Below are positions 1 to 8,910 of a DNA stretch of 64,000 nucleotides, one piece after another (within the stretch, counting starts at the first letter, position 1; the number at the start of each line of letters is the position of its first letter). The notes under the pieces are model-generated. The model was not told where the DNA came from and ran no database searches. It saw only the letters and a list, made by a program, of their open reading frames with translations. A program made the translations under genes and the position numbers. Origin of the DNA: Mesorhizobium sp. (GTDB lineage Bacteria; Pseudomonadota; Alphaproteobacteria; Rhizobiales; Rhizobiaceae); the NCBI GenBank assembly GCA_004020365.1, contig SAQR01000012.1:61234-125233 (forward strand), in the 5' to 3' direction.

Positions 1-642
1 GACCGCATCGCGCTCTACAAGGTCTTCGCCAGGCTATTCACCTCGGTCGCCATCCGCGTTCCGCAAGAACACCCGCAGTCGGCGTGGGAACAGCGCGCCG
101 CCGCCAATCTGAACGCGATCTCACCACGTCCCCGCCAGGCTTTCCTGCTGGTCGCCGTCGAAGGTTTCAGCGAAGACGAGGCGGCGGAGATTCTCGACGT
201 CGACGATCAGGAGTTCTCCGAGCTTCTTGCCGAGGCCAGCAACGAGATTTCCCGCCAGGTGGCAACCGATGTGCTGATCATCGAGGACGAGCCGCTGATC
301 GCCATGGACATCGAGCAAATGGTCGAGAGCCTGGGCCATCGCGTTGTCGGAACGGCGCGTACACATGCCGAGGCGGTGGCGATGTTCGCCAAGACGCGGC
401 CGAAGATGGTGCTCGCCGACATCCAGCTTGCCGATGGCAGCTCGGGCATCGAAGCGGTCAACGAGATCCTGTCGACCACCCCGGTGCCGGTGATCTTCAT
501 CACCGCTTTTCCCGAGCGCCTCCTCACCGGCGACCGGCCGGAGCCGGCCTTCCTCGTCACCAAGCCGTTCAATCCGGAGATGGTCAAGGCCTTGATCAGC
601 CAGGCTCTGTTCTTCGACCGGCAAGCGAAAGCCGCTGCTTAG
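1..642 (+). CDS. phyR: PhyR general stress response regulator (5' end outside window)
   Basis: The frame is open from base 1 to the TAG at 640-642, so the start lies upstream of the window. PhyR is an anti-anti-sigma factor: once phosphorylated, its sigma-like domain binds NepR and frees the sigma factor EcfG. The visible N-terminal part (about 85 residues, ending near FSEDEAAEILDVDD) matches the sigma-like region 4, in which an HTH-like stretch mimics sigma. The receiver follows from about base 265: acidic pair in IIEDEP, phospho-acceptor Asp in LADIQLADG, and Lys in VTKPFNP. A methionine at 259 is internal and not the start. The neighbours, two EcfG-type promoters and an HWE kinase, fit this role. 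nepR and ecfG are not in the window and may lie just upstream. Confidence 0.93.
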   Translation, partial: DRIALYKVFARLFTSVAIRVPQEHPQSAWEQRAAANLNAISPRPRQAFLLVAVEGFSEDEAAEILDVDDQEFSELLAEASNEISRQVATDVLIIEDEPLIAMDIEQMVESLGHRVVGTARTHAEAVAMFAKTRPKMVLADIQLADGSSGIEAVNEILSTTPVPVIFITAFPERLLTGDRPEPAFLVTKPFNPEMVKALISQALFFDRQAKAAA

Positions 643-818
643 GGCCGGGCAGCCCGGCCTTGAGCGCCCCTTTCCACAGTTCCTCTGATCGCCCGTTTTC
701 CGCAGATGCATAGAGCTGGCCGCTTGCGGCCGGCACACGTCGCTTGCAACTCACCTGCGCATGACGATCCGATTCGAGAGGGAAAGCTTTCCAGGGATCG
801 TCTTTTTCGGGAAATGCT

Positions 819-843
819 GGAACAAACGGCAACGAAAGACGTT
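819..843 (+). promoter_or_regulatory. EcfG-type general stress promoter for the DUF1328 gene
   Basis: GGAAC at 819-823 and CGTT at 840-843 are separated by exactly 16 bases, matching the GGAAC-N16/17-CGTT consensus known for EcfG sigma factors of alphaproteobacteria. The start codon of the DUF1328 gene lies 30 bases further on, with an AGGAG ribosome binding site at 861-865. That the promoter is used is inferred. Confidence 0.8.
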
Positions 844-872
844 TTTGGCATACTATTTGAAGGAGATGGACC

Positions 873-1040
873 ATGCTTTACTGGGCGCTCGTATTTCTCG
901 TCGTTGCGATCATTGCAGGCGCACTTGGCTTCGGCGGAATCGCCGGCACCTCGGCTGGTATAGCGCAGATATTGTTTTTCATCTTTCTCGCTTTCCTGAT
1001 CATTTCGCTTATTGCGGGTTTGTTCAAACGCGCGTCGTGA
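873..1040 (+). CDS. DUF1328 (YtjA-type) small membrane protein, 55 aa
   Basis: The product begins [14 protein letters not shown] and is almost wholly hydrophobic: two membrane segments (about residues 3-22 and 28-49) joined by a Gly-rich turn, then a short basic end LFKRAS. This is the usual size and pattern of the DUF1328/YtjA family. These tiny inner-membrane proteins are often induced by stress, but their biochemical role is unknown. AGGAG sits 8 bases before the ATG. An EcfG-type promoter precedes it and a hairpin terminator follows, so it is probably a single-gene stress transcript between phyR and an HWE kinase. Confidence 0.88.
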   Translation: MLYWALVFLVVAIIAGALGFGGIAGTSAGIAQILFFIFLAFLIISLIAGLFKRAS

Positions 1041-1089
1041 ACTGCGATCGGAACACTGGGAGCCGCACCCCTCAAGCGGCTTCCAGCTA

Positions 1090-1137
1090 CCGCCGGGCGG
1101 TGTCCTTAGCCGGACGTCGCCCGGCGGACTTCTTTTT
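1090..1137 (+). terminator. Rho-independent terminator after the DUF1328 gene
   Basis: A perfect 10-base inverted repeat (CCGCCGGGCG at 1090-1099, complement at 1118-1127) is followed by ACTTCTTTTT. It separates the DUF1328 transcript from the next EcfG-type promoter at 1139. Confidence 0.65.
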
Positions 1138-1138
1138 G

Positions 1139-1163
1139 GGAACCCATTTTTCCGTCAGCCGTT
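1139..1163 (+). promoter_or_regulatory. EcfG-type general stress promoter for the HWE kinase gene
   Basis: GGAAC at 1139-1143 and CGTT at 1160-1163 are again exactly 16 bases apart. The kinase start codon at 1215 is about 50 bases downstream. Together with the promoter at 819-843 this puts both genes after phyR under the sigma factor that PhyR controls, implying feedback. The match is seen; use is inferred. Confidence 0.78.
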
Positions 1164-1214
1164 CAGCAACGATGCGGCGGGTGAAGCTGAACGATGCAAT
1201 TGAGAACCGGAGAC

Positions 1215-2258
1215 ATGAAAGACCGCGGACGGGGCGATGAGATCATCGCTTTGCAGTCCGCTGAGAGTGGAATGCAGCTTGGCCGAGCCCTTCTCCATGC
1301 GCTGCACAATGCCGGCATTTCGGTTCTCTATCAGGACCGCGAGATGAAAACCGTCTGGGCCCGCAACATGCGCCCACCCTGGATTTCCGACACCGGGATT
1401 TCCGACACGGGGGTTTCCGACACGGGCGACGGCAACGGCATCCTGCCGCTTGCGCAGGCGGAGCGCATCAGCGCAGCCAAACGCAAGGTCGTCGCATCCG
1501 GCAATCCGGAACATCTTGAGCTCAGCATTCCCGCCGACGATGGCGTTCGCTGGTTCCAGATATGGGTAGACGCGGATCATGACGACGGCGGCGCCGTGCA
1601 GGGCGTCGTCACCACCATGGTCGAAACGACCGAGCAGAAACGTCGCGAGCAAACCCTAAAAACGCTGCTGCGCGAGGTCAGCCACCGTTCGAAGAACCTT
1701 TTGGCCATCATCCAGAGCATCGCCACCCAAACCAGCCGTTATTCGGACACGCTCAGTGATTTCCTGACACGCTTTCGCGGCCGGCTGCAGTCGCTTGCCT
1801 CATCCCAGGACCTGGTGACCTCGTCCAACTGGCGGGGAGCGGCACTGCGCGAACTGGTGTCCGGCCAGGTCGGCCGCTATGGAGCCGACCCTGTGCGCAG
1901 CCTGCGTTTTCGCGGTGCAAACCCATACCTCAATCCCAATGCGGCCCTGCATATCGGCTTGGCCATGCACGAGCTTGCCGTCAATTCCGTCAGCTACGGC
2001 GCGCTGTCGCGAGCCGACGGATTCGTCGAGGTGACGGCCGATCTGACGGCGGCTTCCGCTGGCGAGACCGCACTGTCGCTGACCTGGGCCGAGGCCATCG
2101 GAGCCAATGACAATCAGCCCAGCGAGAAGCGCTTTGGCAGCGTCGCGCTCGAGCGCGTCGTGCCTGCGTCGTTGAACGGCACGGCGAAACTTGAAATCAG
2201 CGGGGATCGTCTCGAATATCACCTTGTCGTTCCTCGCGGCAATTTCGAGACGGATTGA
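1215..2258 (+). CDS. HWE-family sensor histidine kinase, soluble, candidate PhyR kinase
   Basis: The protein has 347 residues. Residues 15-130 form a PAS-like sensor (VLYQDREMKTVWARN is typical of that fold). A dimerisation/phosphotransfer helix has its His in REVSHRSKNLL near residue 157. The HWE-type ATPase follows, with the N-box HELAVNSVSYGAL and the WAEA motif after it. There is no membrane segment or signal peptide, so it acts in the cytoplasm. HWE kinases phosphorylate PhyR in many Rhizobiales, and the position next to phyR supports that partner. The start at 1215 has CCGGAG upstream; an in-frame ATG at 1194 has a weaker site. A 15-bp in-frame tandem repeat encodes ISDTG-ISDTG-VSDTG (1383-1427), in a loop of the sensor domain. 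Confidence 0.88.
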   Translation: MKDRGRGDEIIALQSAESGMQLGRALLHALHNAGISVLYQDREMKTVWARNMRPPWISDTGISDTGVSDTGDGNGILPLAQAERISAAKRKVVASGNPEHLELSIPADDGVRWFQIWVDADHDDGGAVQGVVTTMVETTEQKRREQTLKTLLREVSHRSKNLLAIIQSIATQTSRYSDTLSDFLTRFRGRLQSLASSQDLVTSSNWRGAALRELVSGQVGRYGADPVRSLRFRGANPYLNPNAALHIGLAMHELAVNSVSYGALSRADGFVEVTADLTAASAGETALSLTWAEAIGANDNQPSEKRFGSVALERVVPASLNGTAKLEISGDRLEYHLVVPRGNFETD

Positions 2259-2394
2259 ACGGACGACAGCCGAGCCCAAGGTGCTGGGGCCAAGAGGGTT
2301 GGGGCCAGGATGGCTGGGGATTCGACGGCCGCGCCGGCTTTAACCATCTGTTCACTATAAAGTTCGATGCTGTTCTTCTCAGACACCACTCCGC

Positions 2395-2616
2395 ATGAGG
2401 TTTGTTCGATCGCAGTTGCTGCGCACGGGAGGAATGGCTTTGACGGCTGCCGACATCAACAGGCTGGAACAGGCCGCACGCGTTTCGATGAGCGGGTTTC
2501 AGGATCTCGAAGCAGCCGCGATGCCGTCGCCCCGTGTCTCCCTCCCGACCCCCGGCCTCGCTGCAATCGGCCTGGCTGCAGTGGTCGCCCTCGCCGCCGC
2601 GTTTCAGTTGGTCTAG
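2395..2616 (+). CDS. Hypothetical small protein with one C-terminal membrane segment
   Basis: 73 residues, not recognised. Residues 14-45 look like a soluble helix (ADINRLEQAARVSMSGF) and the last 20 (LAAIGLAAVVALAAAFQLV) form one membrane anchor. That gives a tail-anchored layout. The start is uncertain: the ATG at 2395 lacks a clear ribosome binding site, and the in-frame ATG at 2434 has GGGAGGA directly against it, too close for normal spacing. It lies downstream of the HWE kinase on the same strand. A chance open frame cannot be excluded. Confidence 0.4.
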   Translation: MRFVRSQLLRTGGMALTAADINRLEQAARVSMSGFQDLEAAAMPSPRVSLPTPGLAAIGLAAVVALAAAFQLV

Positions 2617-2703
2617 AGCGTCAGAGGCAAAGTGGCCGGCTTGTGCCTGCATCGCAGGAACTTTGGCGGATGTGGCCCGTTCTATGGCGGGAGGACCGCC
2701 ACC

Positions 2704-3075
2704 ATGGAACATATCGCTGCCGTGCTGCTGGTCATCGGCTGCTCGAACACGATGACCGAGTGTCGCGAACTGCCGGTATCGGTGAGCGTGTTCGAAACCG
2801 CTCAGGAGTGCACCGCCGCGCGTCCGTTTGCCTTGCACGATGTGCAGGGTCAGGCTCCGCGCATCATTGCCAGATGCCTTTCCGTCGATCCGGCACTTGA
2901 GGATGATTACGACCAGATCGTCTGGAACGTGCGCCCGGACGGCACGCTCGACGCTTCCGTGGAGATTTCCGATCTTGAGGTTGCCTCGAGCCGCGCGCGC
3001 CCCGAAAAAGGTTCTCTTAGCCAACAACGAAATCGAGCAGGCAAAACGCTTTTTCGCGTTATAAATGACGAGTAG
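2704..3075 (+). CDS. Hypothetical protein with hydrophobic N-terminus
   Basis: 123 residues from the ATG at 2704, which has CGGGAGGA at 2688-2694, a good ribosome binding site; the in-frame start at 2632 has none. The N-terminus MEHIAAVLLVIGC is short and hydrophobic, resembling a weak signal or lipoprotein-like leader, followed by a Cys-containing acidic domain (CSNTMTECRELPV, ECTAARPF, ARCLSVDP). The four or more cysteines suggest an exported disulfide protein. The last 25 residues are basic and polar and may be disordered. I do not recognise a family. The next gene is a glycine-zipper lipoprotein. Confidence 0.6.
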   Translation: MEHIAAVLLVIGCSNTMTECRELPVSVSVFETAQECTAARPFALHDVQGQAPRIIARCLSVDPALEDDYDQIVWNVRPDGTLDASVEISDLEVASSRARPEKGSLSQQRNRAGKTLFRVINDE

Positions 3076-3110
3076 GGCTACAAGTGAGGACAAAGGCGAG
3101 GAGTGACCCA

Positions 3111-3353
3111 ATGCGGAAGATGATTATTGCCATGGTTGCCGCGATCGCGGTCAGCGGTTGCAGCACCACCGAGCGGGATGTCGGCGTCGGCGCCGGTGTC
3201 GGCGCTCTGGCCGGCGGCCTGATCGACGGCGGCAAGGGTGCGCTGGTGGGCGCAGCCATCGGTGCCGGTACCGGCCTGCTGGTGCGCAACCTGCGCAATG
3301 GCTATTGCCAGTACCGCGACAACCGTGGCCGTCTGTTTACGGCTCGCTGCTGA
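3111..3353 (+). CDS. Small outer-membrane lipoprotein with glycine zipper
   Basis: 80 residues. The leader MRKMIIAMVAAIAVSGC ends in a lipobox (V-S-G-C), so the mature protein should be lipidated at Cys17. Residues 28-60 are a glycine-zipper segment (VGAGVGALAGGLIDGGKGALVGAAIGAGTG broken into two hydrophobic halves), as in Rick_17kDa/17 kDa surface antigen-type lipoproteins that insert in or stabilise the outer membrane. The short C-terminus ends in Cys. The start at 3111 is chosen over a GTG at 3084 because GCGAGGAG (3096-3103) is correctly spaced and the leader begins there. Confidence 0.82.
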   Translation: MRKMIIAMVAAIAVSGCSTTERDVGVGAGVGALAGGLIDGGKGALVGAAIGAGTGLLVRNLRNGYCQYRDNRGRLFTARC

Positions 3354-3499
3354 TCCGTTTCAAACGCCGGAGGCATTGGAAGCGGAGACCGGACGAGCCG
3401 TTCTCCGTTTGCTTGAGCACTTTATTGGGGCGCTGTGGCGCTGTACTTGGGGCGCTGTGTTTGAGCGCCTTTCGAAAGCGGTCGCTTTGCGGCAGCGTT

Positions 3500-5161
3500 T
3501 CAGTCCGACAGTGGAATCCTGATTTCCACGTTCAACCCGCCCTCGTGAAAATCGCGATTGATCGTACCGCGCAATTCGCGCGTCACGTTCAAATCGATCA
3601 GCTTGGTGCCGAAACCGGTTTTGACTGGTGCTTCGAGTTTCTTCTGGCCGGCTTCGCGCCAGTTGAGAACCAGCGTTCGGTCGCTGCTGCGGCCTTTGAC
3701 CGACCAGTCGACCTTGAGCGACCAGTCGCCGTTTCTAATATTGGCCGAAGTGCCGATTTCGCCATATTTCAGCGCGTTCGTCGCCAGTTCGTGAAAGGTC
3801 AGGCCAAGCGCTTGCGTCGTCGTCTCGTCGAGCAACACCTCTGGTCCCGACAATATCCCGTCGGGAAGCTCCTTGCCGAACACCTGGCCAAGCTCGATGC
3901 GCAAGAGATCGCCAAGATCAGCCTTCTGCCAGCGCGAGCGCGTCAGCATGTCCTGGGACGCCGCCATCGCTTGCAGCCGGGCCGAAAAAGAAGACGAGAA
4001 CTCGTTGACGTCGGTGGCGTGCGATGCCGTCTGGCGCGCGATCGCCAGCACCCGTGTGATCGAGTTCTTGATGCGGTGCTTCATCTCCTGCAGCATCAGG
4101 TCCTTTTCGAGCAGGCTTTTTTCCGTCGTCTCATGAAGCAGCGAGACCGCGTCATAGGCCCGCTCCTGATAGCGGGCCACCAGCGCGATGGTTCCCGCGA
4201 GCAGGAGTCCGAACAGGCCGAGCATCACCGGAATGGCGCGCGAGGAAGGTTGCGAGAAGGCGCTTGTCGGCCTGAACAGGACGGTCCATGGACGTCCGGC
4301 AATGGTGAGCTCGCGAGAAACCAGCAACCTGTCGCCGAAGCCCGACGCCGGCGGCGTTTCCGACTGGAACAAAAGACGGTCGGCATCGACCTTGCCATCG
4401 TAGATTTCGATGTTGACCGGCAGCAGCGGCGTTCGGCTGAGCGCGGTCTGGAACAGGTCGCGGGCGCGGAAGGCCGCATAAAGAATGCCTGAAGTCGAGG
4501 ATCTGGAGGCATCGATGCCGTCCGCCGCGGTTTCGATGTTGAGCCGCACGAAGACCAGGAAGCCGGTGAAGGTCTGCGCAGCACCGGTTTCCTGGCCCAG
4601 CTGCACGCGCCCGCTCGCGTGCTGCTGGTTGTCGGCCATCGCCCTTTCGATCGCCTCGCGCCGCACCGGTTCGGTGAACATGTCGTAGCCGATGCCGGAT
4701 TGGTTGGAGGGGTCCAGTGGCTCGAACAGCGTGATGGGCGTACGCCATGGCAGCGTTGTCGTGGCCGGATAGATCGCGTCGCTGACGCCATAGTCGTGCA
4801 GGATGGCACGCTCGACCGCTGCCTCGTCGCCGGCTCTCACCAGCCGGAGAAAGCCGATGCCGCGCAGGCCGGCGAAATTGTCATTGATACCAAGCGCATC
4901 GAAGAACGCCTTGAACTCGCCCCGCGAAATGTCACCATTGCGAGCCTCGAACAGCGCATGTGTCGATCGCAGCAGTGACAGATGCAGGTCGATGCGGCTA
5001 TCGATCCGGTTGAGGGCGTCGTCCGCCGTCGCCTCGAATTTGATGCGCGCCGCTTCCTGTGTGGCGAAATAGGCGAATCCCGCCATTGTCAGGCTGATCA
5101 GCGCGACGGCAATGAAAGCGACGATCGGGAAGAACTTCTTCAAGTTGCTGCTGCGACCCAT
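3500..5161 (-). CDS. CHASE-domain HWE-family sensor histidine kinase, membrane bound
   Basis: 553 residues. Membrane segment 1 (about 10-32) and membrane segment 2 (about 300-325, [22 protein letters not shown]) bracket a periplasmic CHASE sensor ([16 protein letters not shown] and [20 protein letters not shown] are typical). The cytoplasmic part has the HWE phospho-acceptor in [11 protein letters not shown] near residue 358, N-box [18 protein letters not shown], and a GFGTKLID lid. The ATG at 5161 is preceded by GGGGAA; an upstream in-frame start at 5212 has no such site. The sensed ligand is unknown. With the soluble HWE kinase at 1215 it may feed the same PhyR, but no cognate regulator is adjacent. 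Convergent with the lipoprotein gene at 3111. Confidence 0.9.
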   Translation of the reverse strand: MGRSSNLKKFFPIVAFIAVALISLTMAGFAYFATQEAARIKFEATADDALNRIDSRIDLHLSLLRSTHALFEARNGDISRGEFKAFFDALGINDNFAGLRGIGFLRLVRAGDEAAVERAILHDYGVSDAIYPATTTLPWRTPITLFEPLDPSNQSGIGYDMFTEPVRREAIERAMADNQQHASGRVQLGQETGAAQTFTGFLVFVRLNIETAADGIDASRSSTSGILYAAFRARDLFQTALSRTPLLPVNIEIYDGKVDADRLLFQSETPPASGFGDRLLVSRELTIAGRPWTVLFRPTSAFSQPSSRAIPVMLGLFGLLLAGTIALVARYQERAYDAVSLLHETTEKSLLEKDLMLQEMKHRIKNSITRVLAIARQTASHATDVNEFSSSFSARLQAMAASQDMLTRSRWQKADLGDLLRIELGQVFGKELPDGILSGPEVLLDETTTQALGLTFHELATNALKYGEIGTSANIRNGDWSLKVDWSVKGRSSDRTLVLNWREAGQKKLEAPVKTGFGTKLIDLNVTRELRGTINRDFHEGGLNVEIRIPLSD

Positions 5162-5256
5162 GGTTCCCCATCTTATGGGCAAGTCCCCGTGGCAACGCAA
5201 TGGCGCGGCCAAACCATCATGACGGCTGGCATATCACATGACAGGTATTTGACGCT

Positions 5257-6051
5257 TCAGGCGGCGATCTTCAGCGCGCCTGGTCCCGGAATGGCGCCTG
5301 GCGGACACTTGCCCAGAATGATCATGCCGAGCACCTCGTCCTGGGTCACGTCGCCGGTGCGCGCCGTTCCGACGACCCGACCATTCTTCATGACGCAGAC
5401 GCGATCGGCAAGCTCGAACACATCGTGGATGTCATGGCTGATCAGGAAGATGCCGATGCCGTCGGCCTTGAGCTGCATGACCAGTTCGCCGACCTGCGCC
5501 GTTTCCTGCGGTCCCAGTGCCGCCGTCGGCTCATCCATGATCAAAATGCGGGCGTTGAACAGGATGGCGCGCGCGATCGCCACAGACTGCCGCTGCCCAC
5601 CCGAAAGCTTGACCACCGGCTCCTTGAAGCGCTGGAAGCGGGGATTGAGCCTGCCCATCACCTTGCGCGCCTCGGCCTCCATGGCGCCATCGTCGAGCGT
5701 GCCCCAGCCGGTCATCAGCTCGCGGCCGAGGAACAGGTTGGCGGCGGCGTCGACATTGTCGGCGAGCGCCAGCGTCTGGTAGATCGTCTCGATGCCGTAT
5801 TTCTTGGCGTCGCGCGGATTGGCGATCGAAGCCTCCTCGCCATTGACGAAGATCTGGCCCGAATCGCGTTTGTAGGCGCCGGACAGGATCTTGATCAGCG
5901 TCGACTTTCCCGCACCGTTGTGGCCGAGCAGCGCCACGACCTCGCCCGGGAAAAGGTCAATCGACGCATCGTCGACGGCGCGAATGCCGCCGAAGGCAAT
6001 CGAGACGTTGCGCATGTCGATCAGTGGCGTGGGAGCAGTCGTGTCAGCCAT
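5257..6051 (-). CDS. Sugar ABC importer ATPase, single nucleotide-binding domain (XylG/FrcA type)
   Basis: 264 residues with one complete ABC domain: Walker A GHNGAGKS (43-51), signature LSGGQRQ (149-155), Walker B ILIMDEP (169-175), and the H-loop in LISHD. E. coli XylG and RbsA carry two fused domains of about 500 residues; this one-domain form is common in rhizobial CUT2 importers such as FrcA and presumably works as a homodimer. The start at 6051 follows GGAGAGGAACG. It is the last gene of the xylF-xylH-ATPase operon and powers uptake through the permease at 6144-7463. The substrate, probably xylose, is inferred from the binding protein. Confidence 0.88.
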   Translation of the reverse strand: MADTTAPTPLIDMRNVSIAFGGIRAVDDASIDLFPGEVVALLGHNGAGKSTLIKILSGAYKRDSGQIFVNGEEASIANPRDAKKYGIETIYQTLALADNVDAAANLFLGRELMTGWGTLDDGAMEAEARKVMGRLNPRFQRFKEPVVKLSGGQRQSVAIARAILFNARILIMDEPTAALGPQETAQVGELVMQLKADGIGIFLISHDIHDVFELADRVCVMKNGRVVGTARTGDVTQDEVLGMIILGKCPPGAIPGPGALKIAA

Positions 6052-6143
6052 GATCGTTCCTCTCCATGGTTTTGCCGAGCATGATGTCGAACCGAATCGG
6101 ATGTCCACTTTTCGCTGACGCAGACCTTCGGCTCGGGATCATC

Positions 6144-7463
6144 TCAGACCCGCTTGCGGTAGACGGTGTCGAGCCAGACGGCGACGACCAGCACGGCGCC
6201 GACGACGACGCTCTGCAGCGGTGAATCGATGCCGAGCAACACCATGCCGGACTGCAGCGACTGCATCAGCAGCGCGCCCAGCATAGCGCCGAGCACCGTG
6301 CCGGAGCCGCCGGCCAGCGACGTGCCGCCGATGACGGCTGCGGCGATGACCAGGAGCTCGTCCAGCGTGCCCAGCGCATTGGTCGCCGCATTGAGGCGGG
6401 CCGACGCAATCGCCGCGCTGATCGCGGCCAGAACGCCCATGATCATGAACACTTTCATGGTCACCCAGCGCGTGTTGATGCCGGCGAGTTCCGCCGCTTC
6501 CGGGTTGCCGCCGATGGCAAAGACGTAGCGGCCGAAACGGGTGCGCCTGGTGATGAAGGTCATGACGATGCCGACTGCGACCGCGATCAGCACCGGTATG
6601 GCGATGCCATGGGCGATGAACAGCCCGCCTTCGGGGATGGTGATGCCGGTCCGCTGGGCGTACTGGCGAACGATGCCGATCGGCCAGGGATAGGAATTGG
6701 CGATCCAGACGGCGCCGAGGATGGCGGCGCAGGCGACAACACCAAGCAGGCTCTCCGCCCAGACCGGGCGCAGCGGAAACTTGAAGCGCTTGCGCTGCGA
6801 CCGGCCGTTGAGCAGCATCAAGGCGACGGCCACACAGGCGAGAATGCCGACGATCCAGCTTGCGGTCGCCCCGATCGAGCCACGCGGTCCGCCACCCATC
6901 AGCTGGAAGGTGGCATCGAGCGGCGCGACGGTGCGCCCGCTCGTCATCAGCCACGCCATGCCGCGCCAGATCAGCAGGCCGCCCAACGTCACGATGAAGG
7001 CCGGGACCTCGAGATAGGCGATGATGAATCCCTGAAGCGCGCCGATCATCAGGCCGAGCGCCACGCCTGCAGCCAGTGCGATGACCCATATCCAGGGATT
7101 CCCAAGCTGGAATCCGATGACGCGGATGAGGAATTCTGCCTGCGCAACGCCCATCACCATGCCGATCACGCCTTCGACGGAGCCGACCGAAAGATCGATG
7201 TTGCGCATCACGATGACCAGCACCATGCCGGTCGCCATGATCGCGACCGATGAAGTCTGCACCGACAGGTTCCAGAGATTGCGCGGCGTGAGGAATAGCC
7301 CGCCCGACAGGATGTGGATTCCAACCCAGATGACCAGCAGCGCGCCGACCATGCCGAGCATGCGTATGTCGAGCTCGGTTGCCTTGAGGAAGCGGCCGAA
7401 GGGGCTGAGCTCGGATTCCCGCGCCCGATCGGCAGCCGGCGTGTTGGAAGTCGTGTCGGTCAT
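6144..7463 (-). CDS. xylH: Xylose-type ABC importer permease
   Basis: 439 residues, almost wholly hydrophobic, with about 12-14 membrane segments. The BPD_transp_2 family signature is present: MRNIDLSVGSVEG in the first third, YLEVPAFIVTLGG in the middle, and AIGGNPEAAELAGI followed by GGTSLAGGSGTV near the end. The length exceeds that of ribose permease RbsC (about 320) and matches XylH, which has an extra central loop and segments. It forms the inner-membrane channel for the sugar delivered by the binding protein at 7603-8643. Transcription runs from xylF through a hairpin at 7552-7580 into this gene. Confidence 0.88.
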   Translation of the reverse strand: MTDTTSNTPAADRARESELSPFGRFLKATELDIRMLGMVGALLVIWVGIHILSGGLFLTPRNLWNLSVQTSSVAIMATGMVLVIVMRNIDLSVGSVEGVIGMVMGVAQAEFLIRVIGFQLGNPWIWVIALAAGVALGLMIGALQGFIIAYLEVPAFIVTLGGLLIWRGMAWLMTSGRTVAPLDATFQLMGGGPRGSIGATASWIVGILACVAVALMLLNGRSQRKRFKFPLRPVWAESLLGVVACAAILGAVWIANSYPWPIGIVRQYAQRTGITIPEGGLFIAHGIAIPVLIAVAVGIVMTFITRRTRFGRYVFAIGGNPEAAELAGINTRWVTMKVFMIMGVLAAISAAIASARLNAATNALGTLDELLVIAAAVIGGTSLAGGSGTVLGAMLGALLMQSLQSGMVLLGIDSPLQSVVVGAVLVVAVWLDTVYRKRV

Positions 7464-7551
7464 GATGTCCTCCCACCGTTGCCGTCTGCCGCGGATGCCG
7501 GAAGCAGCTTAGAAATTACCCGCGAGACGCGGAAAAACAATTCCTTTTGAA

Positions 7552-7580
7552 AAACGCCGCGGCGTGAGGCCGCGGCGTTT
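7552..7580 (-). terminator. Hairpin between xylF and xylH (partial terminator)
   Basis: A perfect 12-base inverted repeat (GCCGCGGCGTTT and its complement) with a 5-base loop lies just after xylF. On the minus strand it is followed by TTTTTC. As it sits inside the operon it probably reduces read-through or protects the xylF mRNA. Confidence 0.75.
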
Positions 7581-7602
7581 CAGGCTTTTTGGCGAAGGCG
7601 GA

Positions 7603-8643
7603 TCAGTTGCAGACCGGGACAGTGCCCGCTGCCACGCCGGCGCAGACCTCTTCCTTCGTGATCCAGCCGGCGTCGATGACGACGTTGAGATTGTCCTTGG
7701 TGATGGCAATCGGCGTCAGGAACAGCGACTTGACGACATTGCCGCCCGGCGTGGTAAAATCCTTGACGCCGGCAATGTCTGTCATCGGCTTGCCGTCGGC
7801 CAGCTGCGAGGCGATCTCGGCGGCGTTCTTGCCGAGCTCGCGCGCGTCTTTCCACACCGATACGGTCTGTGTGCCGAGCGCGATGCGGTTCAGCGCGGCA
7901 TGGTCGCCGTCCTGGCCCGACACCGGGACGGATCCGGCCAGGCCTTGCGCCGTCAGCGCCGCGACGACGCCACCGGCGGTGCCGTCATTGGCGGCAACCA
8001 CCGCATCGACCTTGTTGTCGTTGGCGGTCAGGAACTGTTCCATGTTCTTCTGGGCGTTGGCGGGAAGCCAGCCGTCCGTATAAGCCTCGCCGACATTCTT
8101 GATCTTGCCGCTGTCGATGGCGTCCTTGAGCACTTCCATGGAGCCGGCAAACAGGAAATCGGCATTCGGGTCGGCGCCCGAGCCCTTGATGAAGACGTAA
8201 TTGCCTTCCGGCGCCACGTTGAACACTTCGCGGGCCTGCATGCGGCCGACTTCCTGGTTGTCGAAGGTCAGATAGAAAACGTCCTTGTTCTCGATCAACC
8301 GGTCATAGCCGACGACTGGAATGCCCTCGTCGAGCGCCTTCTGCACCGCCGGACCGATCGCCGAGGCATCCTGCGCAAGAATGATCAGCGCGTTGGCGCC
8401 CTGCGAGATCAGGCTCTCGACGTCGGTCAGCTGCTTGCCGGGGTTGGACTGTGCGTCAGCGGAAATATATTTGTCGCCGGCAGCCTCGATCGCTGCCTTC
8501 ATGGCGGCTTCGTCGGTCTTCCAACGCTCTTCCTGGAAGTTCGACCACGAAACGCCAATGACCTTGTCCTTGGCCTGTGCGACCGGCGCGAGCGTCAGCG
8601 ACATGGCGACCCCCGCCAGAATGGCGGCTGCGAATTTCTTCAT
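7603..8643 (-). CDS. xylF: Xylose-type periplasmic sugar-binding protein
   Basis: 346 residues with a Sec signal peptide ([24 protein letters not shown], cleavage near residue 24). The mature part is a type I periplasmic binding protein: [35 protein letters not shown]-type hinge, [24 protein letters not shown] and [14 protein letters not shown] are close to XylF. It captures the sugar and delivers it to the permease. The start is set by GGGAGGAA eight bases upstream. It is the first gene of the operon and shares a 267-base regulatory region with the divergent ROK repressor, in which two palindromes lie. Confidence 0.9.
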   Translation of the reverse strand: MKKFAAAILAGVAMSLTLAPVAQAKDKVIGVSWSNFQEERWKTDEAAMKAAIEAAGDKYISADAQSNPGKQLTDVESLISQGANALIILAQDASAIGPAVQKALDEGIPVVGYDRLIENKDVFYLTFDNQEVGRMQAREVFNVAPEGNYVFIKGSGADPNADFLFAGSMEVLKDAIDSGKIKNVGEAYTDGWLPANAQKNMEQFLTANDNKVDAVVAANDGTAGGVVAALTAQGLAGSVPVSGQDGDHAALNRIALGTQTVSVWKDARELGKNAAEIASQLADGKPMTDIAGVKDFTTPGGNVVKSLFLTPIAITKDNLNVVIDAGWITKEEVCAGVAAGTVPVCN

Positions 8644-8709
8644 GATATTCCTCCCTGCGCCGCCTACGGCGCGACCCAACTGGCCCGAAGGCCGGCACAA
8701 AGGCCCTTA

Positions 8710-8730
8710 TTTTTTCGAGCCTCGAAAAAA
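8710..8730. promoter_or_regulatory. Palindromic operator 1, candidate ROK repressor site
   Basis: A perfect inverted repeat TTTTTTCGAG-C-CTCGAAAAAA lies 67 bases before xylF and 180 bases before the ROK gene. AT-rich arms around a CGAG core with a single-base centre are usual for ROK family operators. A second, imperfect copy begins exactly 85 bases away. Confidence 0.75.
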
Positions 8731-8794
8731 TACTGGTCCAACGCCGGAGCACTGTCAACACCAATTCCGATGGATTTTTGGTGTCCTGTTTGGT

Positions 8795-8815
8795 TTTTTT
8801 CGAGCCTCGGAATAA
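8795..8815. promoter_or_regulatory. Palindromic operator 2, candidate ROK repressor site
   Basis: TTTTTTCGAG-C-CTCGGAATAA repeats the left arm and core of operator 1, with mismatches only in the right arm. The 85-base offset is about eight helical turns, placing both sites on one face of the DNA, as expected for looping or for control of the two divergent genes. Confidence 0.68.
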
Positions 8816-8910
8816 ACAATGACAGGCCCTTCTGCTTCTGCCAGTATTTGTCGGACATTGTCGACGGCTCCCGATTTATGAGCGGCCGCGGCGATGAGGA
8901 GGAAGCAAAA

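Noticed and set aside
3158-4492. Long + strand frame (444 codons)
   Set aside because: It is antisense to the CHASE HWE kinase at 3500-5161, whose domains are unmistakable; long shadow frames are expected at this GC content.
7564-8910. Open frame running from 7564 into the ROK gene on +
   Set aside because: It is antisense to xylF and crosses the promoter region; a proper start and ribosome binding site for the ROK gene lie at 8911.
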